Assembly (NCBI RefSeq): GCF_965638725.1 | Contig: NC_134950.1 | Span: 135,957,636-136,021,635, forward strand | From: Aptenodytes patagonicus | Lineage: Eukaryota; Chordata; Aves; Sphenisciformes; Spheniscidae | Direction of reading: 5' to 3' | DNA length: 64,000 bases | Shown: positions 58,601-64,000 of the stretch, piece after piece | How positions within the stretch are numbered: the stretch's first letter is position 1 | Layout of the letters: every line of letters starts with the position of its first letter | The notes under the pieces: generated by a model | What the model was told of the DNA's origin: nothing | The model's input: the letters and a program-made list of their open reading frames with translations, nothing else | Database searches by the model: none | Position numbers and translations under genes: made by a program

Positions 58601-60720
58601 CCTTCCTCTGCTGAGGCTGGGGAGGGTTTTTCTCCTGCATAACAGCCAGTCTTGAGTGCTGCTGAGGATTAATCCATGATCTCTTGGAAACCAAAACTTC
58701 AAATTAGTTGTTTGTACCACGCCGCAGGAATTTCAGTGACTCATAAAGCCTGTTATTTCAAAGTAAGGGAAGTACTTGAAAATATCATGTGGAGCTTGAA
58801 TGTTCTAGCCTATTTCACAAACCGAGTTCTTCTACTAATCAGGACAGGTTAAACCTCTTTGCTTGGACGTTCACCTCATGATTCCTGTTCTAAAATGAGG
58901 TACAGTAAGTGAGATCTGGGAGTTTGCTGCCACCCTATATGTGTTTTTATATGCCAGACCGCAATATTATGACTTTCTGGAGAGCAGCCATATGCCAAAC
59001 AAAAAAGCAGTTGCAAAAAGGAAAAGTTAAGAAAATTAAAGGATTGTAGCTAAAAGGAAGATATTATTTAGCCACCTTTGTACTTGCAACCAACTTTGAG
59101 ATCAAGTATACCAAAAGCAGAACAAGATGAACAGCAAAAAAAGTGAAATACAGTGCAAATGTTGGGACAGATTGCTTTGATCTACTGACAAATTGTTGCT
59201 TATTTTCTGCAGTTTAGTAAGCCCACTAGAGCAATACTATTTCCTTCTATTCTACCCTATCCTTATCTCTGCTTCGGCAGCTGAATACCCAGCTCGCCTT
59301 TTGCTAGCGAAGTCATATCACACTGCTCTCTGCCATCTTTTTGGATGCTCAGAAGCCCATTTGGAATGAAACATCAAGTCTTAGTATCTCTCTAATAGAG
59401 ATTTTTTTGATTTTTCTTTGAGGGTGAGGAGATTACCTGAAAAAATGCATTTGCTCAAAAAATTCAATCAAATATGAATTTTTATTTATTGTCATCTAGA
59501 TTAGGAATACCTCCCTTAACCTTTCTATTTCTTAATGGCAAGGTGACCTAAGACTTCAATTCCCTTCTCCCCTTAGGTTGCTGTAGGTTAGAATGATGTT
59601 TGAGAACGTCTAGCCAATGGGTACTTACAGTAGATTATTCAGATTTTTCATGGCCTTACAATTTTTTTTTTTTTTAAGCAAAAGCACTTGCGCTTAGAAA
59701 AGCGCTTGTGCACTTTAGAGCCTTGAAAGCTCTTGGTGCAGCTTAGCAGCAACAGCCTGCTGAGATACTCTAAGAAAGACTAAAGGCTTTAGCTCATCAC
59801 TTACTTAAGTTCAAAAGCAAGCTGCTTTAAGCTCTTATGTAGCACACCAGCAGCACTGAGGTACAGAAGCTCAAAAATCTTGCAGTGGCCTTGTGTATAA
59901 AGACACTTCAACTTAGTAAAGATGATAGCTTTGGCATTCGGCAGAGGTAGCCTATCCTTAACTGTGACTTAGAATGTTCCTCTCTTTTTTTTTTTGTTAG
60001 AGTAGTCATTTAAGAGGACAAGCATTAGGAAAAAAGATTAGGAAAAAAAGCACAGGTGGCTTCAAAACTATTACTACTCTAAATGTAAGACAGAAGCATA
60101 CACAGTCCTCTAAAACATGCCATGGGATCCTTATGGTTATCAGCAAGGCTTAATTCTGTACCTTCACCCCAAAATATATTCTTGCTATGCTAGAATGCTG
60201 CTTTAATACAAATAATAATAAAAATTACAGGAACTTTAAAAAAGCCTTGTAGCTTTCTGATACAGCTGGGTTTGAGAACCACTAAGGCTTCACAAATGAA
60301 ATACGGGAAAGAGTATAGCATGTAACAGAATGAGTTCAGGCAGTTATGGCATTCATCTGACAAGCCACAAACACTTTTTTGTTTGTTGTTAAATACCAAC
60401 TTCTTACAAAAGTGAATTTAACAACCTCTGTAAAGATGGGGGGTTTCTGCCACTACAGTGGCATAACGGATTTTGGTATATTCCTCAGTTCCTGTGTAAC
60501 TGAGTAACTGGCATAAACGATCCAGAGCTGAGTGAGCCCTGACAGATGTACGTGTCTTCATTTGTACAAGTCTTAGTACTGCTCTGGAGACCCCACTTGG
60601 AAAAACACATTTCATAAGAATTAAATGGAACTCTGGACCAATGTATCAGTATTTTGTTTGTGAGTTGCAGGAAGCCTGCACTGGGTCATTAACAACAATA
60701 ACAAAAAGCAGATGCCTTAT
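52695..60720. other. Intergenic stretch between the provirus and the NUP42 3' end
   Basis: About 8 kb with no recognised gene. Small features are a CA run near 53853-53865 and a C-run at about 58488-58500. Short frames on both strands lack homology or splice structure. Confidence 0.5.
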
Positions 60721-62008
60721 TTTATTTACAAAACAATCACCAGAAAAATCCATATAAGCAACCCAGTACTACAACATAACATATGCAAGTTTCTGGTACA
60801 TCAATGCTGAGCCCGTGGACTGAGGAACCCGGATTTCTATTAAGCCTGCAGAGTGCCTACCCCATGGCCTATCATCCTAAACGTTAAATTCGCTCACACG
60901 GTTTTAGCAAGCCATCTGCCAGTATGCTGTGGACCTTTGGTAGGAAACAGAGCTGTAGTGAAGCTTTAAGTAGGACCATGGGTCCATAGCAAGAACCAAA
61001 ATGTTATCTTCAAGTGTTAAAGAAACAATAATTTTATGTATATACTGGAGTAAACTTTTGCTTTCCTCTTGACTGTGACGCTTGGTAATCTTAAACCATT
61101 AATGGAGGGCCTGGTCAAGAACAAACGTTCTCTTCACCCGACTCTAGTACCTCCTCTGGAAGATTCCCGACCCCTGCTTTATAGCATCTTGGCAAAATAT
61201 ATACCTTAATATCATCATTTCACAAAAGGTATTGCTAATATACGTACCCATCAAGTTTTGAGAACCAGACAACAGAATTCTATCAATTCACATAAATGTA
61301 GTAAGTAGTTTTGCAATCGCTTGCAAAGTTTTGTCTAAGAGGTGCCAAAATAGCAAACCACAAGCTCCTTATTCATGATGAATGCTTTCAAGGCTGTCCT
61401 CCCCCAACTGTATTACATTAACGCATGCATTATGACCTCAAGCAGAACAACTAACAAAAGCTGAATTGCATCAACTGGGAGAGGTAGCTGACTCCCGGGT
61501 GACAGACGCATGTAGCTAGGCACAGACCACACAGGAGCCCTCCATCTCCAAACACAACTGTCAAAGGCTGCACGAACCCTTTAAATAAGAGGCAAAAGAC
61601 AAGGTGGTCCAACAACAAGCAGTCTTGCACTGCAACCGTTTCTTTCTAGCATTCTACTCACAGTAAGCTGTGAATACCTCATCAAAGCATTCTTACCTTT
61701 TGACAAAGCCTTTTTAATATAGTTTTTGGCCAGAATTTCACAGTACAGACTATAAAAGGGAACTTTAAATTTTATTTTCATTAGTTCATTTCTTGGATGT
61801 AAAGGTCCATTCCAAAATAACCAAGAAATGATAAAGTACAATGTTCAAATGTTTATACCTGTGAGTTTATTATTGCAGAAGACTTAGAGATGAAACGAAA
61901 AGTAACTCAAATGGAAGCATTTTATTTCATTACTCAACCACAAAATCGTGTAGTTGAGGTATCAGAGAAGTTACAAAAACATATTATTTCAGAATAAACT
62001 TAAAAGTC
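60721..62008 (-). other. NUP42: NUP42 3' untranslated region (probable extent)
   Basis: Minus-strand AATAAA hexamers occur at 61926-61921, close to the stop, and at 60726-60721. The UTR could therefore be about 0.1 or 1.3 kb. No other recognised feature lies within. Confidence 0.45.
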
Positions 62009-62577
62009 CTAAACATTTAAAAGTTCTAATGGTGGTGGCTTAAGAGGAATCTTTCCCATTGTAAACTTTTTTGCTTCAAATTGTTTCAACTCTTCAGCTG
62101 ATAATTCGCTTTTTGGTGTAAATAACTTTTCTGATGTAGTACTGTTTGTGACTGCAGAAGATGCTGATGTTATGTTATGTGCAGAGGCACCGGCAGTCTG
62201 TCCAAATGAAGTACTGCTTGAATGTGAAGGAGAAGCTGCTACTGCCACATTAAAAGCTCCAAAGGCTGTAAGCGGAGTGGTGCTTGAAGAGTTCACAGCA
62301 GAAGAATTGCCAAACCCTGAAAACCCAGAAGTTCCAAAACCGCTGGTTGTTTCAGAAGTTTTAAATGAGAAGGAGGCTGCAGACGGAGCCACCGGGCTGC
62401 CAAAACCAACAGAATGGGATATGCTAGGAGAGGACGTCACACCAAATGCAGGAGGATTACAACCAGCAGAAGAGCTCCCAAAAGCAGGGGTGTTTCCAGA
62501 TGATGCACTGACAAGACTGGAACTTGTTTTAAAGGAGAAACTGCTAGCACTGTTACTGCTGCTGTTCACAGGGAAGC
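62009..62577 (-). CDS. NUP42: NUP42 last coding exon
   Basis: Acceptor AG at 62579-62578. It encodes the FG-repeat region and the conserved C-terminal GLE1-binding motif. On the plus strand a long spurious open frame overlaps it, caused by biased codon composition. Confidence 0.95.
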
Positions 62578-62797
62578 CTGCAATTATAAAATTTATAAAA
62601 AATGTTAGAATGTGCACACCTGTGATACTAAACCACTGCTGTATTTCAATAATGCAGAAGAAGAAAAACTCAAGGAAATGTTTAACTGTTGGTTCTTAAT
62701 GCAGGAACTTACTTGACAACCCAAAGCTTGATGTTTGCTGTCCTCCAAATCCAAAGGCAGGCAGTGGTTGAGTGACCGTGTTCTTTAATTCAGATAG
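62009..62797 (-). CDS. NUP42: NUP42 (NUPL2) last two coding exons, 3' part of gene
   Basis: NUP42 is an FG nucleoporin on the cytoplasmic face of the pore. Its C-terminal motif binds GLE1 and helps activate DDX19 in mRNA export. Two exons are present: 62797-62713 (85 bases, phase 0 in, one base over) and 62577-62009 (569 bases, ending in a stop). The first carries PAFGFGGQQTSSFG. The second carries seven further FG dipeptides in a Ser/Thr-rich low-complexity context, then SAEELKQFEAKKFTMGKIPL and a PPPLELL ending, the GLE1-binding segment. Donor GTAAGT and acceptors TTAAG and TTGCAG fit. Upstream exons, including the CCCH zinc finger, lie beyond the right edge. Confidence 0.95.
62713..62797 (-). 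CDS. NUP42: NUP42 penultimate coding exon
   Basis: Encodes LSELKNTVTQPLPAFGFGG, then QQTSSFGLS. The donor GTAAGT follows at 62712. The acceptor is taken as AG at 62799-62798 because it gives phase 0. Another AG a few codons on is possible. Confidence 0.85.
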
Positions 62798-63402
62798 CTT
62801 AAAAAATTCCAAATACATAAGTGAAAAATAGATTCCAAAACAGGGAAATGTCTTTCAATAAATACTTGAAGCAAAAATATAGCTGCCCAGTCCAATTAAT
62901 ACAGATAAGACTAAGTTAGACACTGATCACTTTCATCACAATTGCATGCTCTTGCAGCTATGAACAAAATGCTTTAAGGCTATACACTATTCTCTGTAAA
63001 TACTCCAGAAACACAAATATATTACAATTTACAGATTTTTGTCCATCAGTCAATGACCTGAACACCTCTTCCAGCTCTCGTTCTCATCTCTTACCTATTT
63101 CAAGTACTGCTTTATGACCCTACCTATGTCATTGCTTTGTCTTAGTCTGTTCTCTCAGCTTGGCACACCTAGTCTTCTGCACTAAAGCCAAAGTCCCACT
63201 TCTTCACCTTCAGCATTGAACACACCAAGGGGTATGATCATCTTACTAAAACTTTAATGCACTTCATGCAGACTCCACTTAAATCAACTTACTCCGTCTC
63301 CCTGATTATTTCATATTGGCTTTAACTCAAGTATTCTTTTCTGACACATCTAGATTCACAACTGTTTGTCACCTTCCCAGGAACAACTACTCTTTATACC
63401 TT
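62798..63402 (-). other. NUP42: NUP42 intron sequence
   Basis: No further exon recognised up to the solo LTR. Pyrimidine-rich in places. The intron continues past the LTR to the window end. Confidence 0.6.
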
Positions 63403-63936
63403 TGTCCTGGTTTCGGCAGGGACAGAGTTAATTTCCTTCCTAGTAGCTGGTACAGTGCTGTGTTTTGGATTTAGGATGAGAACAAAGTTGATAACGCACT
63501 GATGTTTTAGTTGTTGCTAGGTAATGCTTACACTAGCCAAGGACTTTTTAGTTTTCCATGCTCTACCGACTGAGAAGGCTGGAGGTGCACAAGAAGCTGG
63601 GAGGGGGCACAGCCAAACTGGCCAAAGGGACATTCCATACCATGTGACGTCATGCTCAGTGCATACACTGGGGAAAGCTGGCCGGGGGGGCCGCTGCTCG
63701 GGGACTGGCTGGGCATCGGTCGGTGAGCAATTGTACTGTGCATCACTTGCTTTGTGTATTATTATTATTATATTATTATTATTATTTTATTTCAATTATT
63801 TAACTGTTTTTATCTCAACCCACGAGTTTTTCTCACTTGTGCTCTTCCAATTCTCTCCCCCATCCCACCGGGGGGGGGAAGGAGTGAGCGAGCGGCTGTG
63901 TGGTGCTCAGTTGCCGACTGAGGTTAAACCACGACA
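63403..63936 (+). mobile_element. Solo LTR of the same retrovirus family
   Basis: 534 bp, from TGTCCTGGTTTCGGCAGGGA to CCACGACA, plus strand, flanked by a perfect 5-bp duplication ACCTT (63398-63402 and 63937-63941). It is clearly homologous to the proviral LTRs but with scattered substitutions and small length changes in the ATT and G tracts, so it is a different and older insertion. The CRE TGACGTCA at 63645-63652 is retained. It lies antisense in a NUP42 intron, a product of LTR-LTR recombination. Confidence 0.95.
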
Positions 63937-64000
63937 ACCTTCAAATTTTATCCAAACAGTTTCACTCCCACCTATCTATCAATTTCTTATTCTGGCATTA

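Noticed and set aside
62148-62699. 183-codon plus-strand frame
   Set aside because: It is the antisense shadow of the NUP42 FG-repeat exon, produced by its Ser/Thr/Gly-rich codons.

Overview
The window is vertebrate nuclear DNA, most likely from a bird. It carries multi-exon genes with GT-AG introns, CR1 LINE fragments and a low repeat load, plus an endogenous retrovirus whose LTRs resemble a family I remember as common in bird genomes. The gene order IGF2BP3 (+), MALSU1 (-), GPNMB (-), NUP42 (-) matches the human 7p15 block in inverted orientation. I rebuilt the exon structures by hand from splice sites, phase and remembered homology; nothing was aligned by computer.

Layout. 1-3295: the last intron and last exon of IGF2BP3 with a long 3' UTR carrying let-7 type sites. 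3296-6400: convergent intergenic DNA. 6400-13852: MALSU1 in four coding exons (223 aa), with a CpG-island promoter at about 13.2-14.4 kb. 14.4-18.0 kb: spacer with no recognised gene. 18008-34446: GPNMB in eleven coding exons (561 aa), with E-boxes of the MITF/TFE type upstream. An old CR1 LINE of about 1.8 kb lies antisense in intron 1. 34.7-45.6 kb and 52.7-60.7 kb: intergenic DNA with no recognised gene. 45621-52689: a complete endogenous retrovirus on the minus strand, with 532-bp LTRs differing at one base, 5-bp target duplications (GATTG), a tRNA-Lys type primer site, gag, protease, RT, RNase H and integrase, and no env. 62009-62797: the last two coding exons of NUP42. 63403-63936: a solo LTR of the same retrovirus family in a NUP42 intron, with its own target duplication (ACCTT).

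The cellular genes are unrelated in function. IGF2BP3 is an mRNA-binding oncofetal protein, MALSU1 a mitochondrial ribosome assembly factor, GPNMB a melanosome/lysosome glycoprotein, and NUP42 a nuclear pore FG protein. They share a neighbourhood, not a pathway.

The most unusual object is in the retrovirus. An open frame starts at the first AUG of the predicted genomic RNA and ends inside the start of gag. It encodes a 154-aa protein with about three hydrophobic segments and four N-glycosylation sequons. The gag frame has no AUG at its upstream end, lies in the -1 frame relative to this leader ORF, and ends in a UAG followed by in-frame protease-polymerase. Pol itself is broken twice despite the near-identical LTRs.
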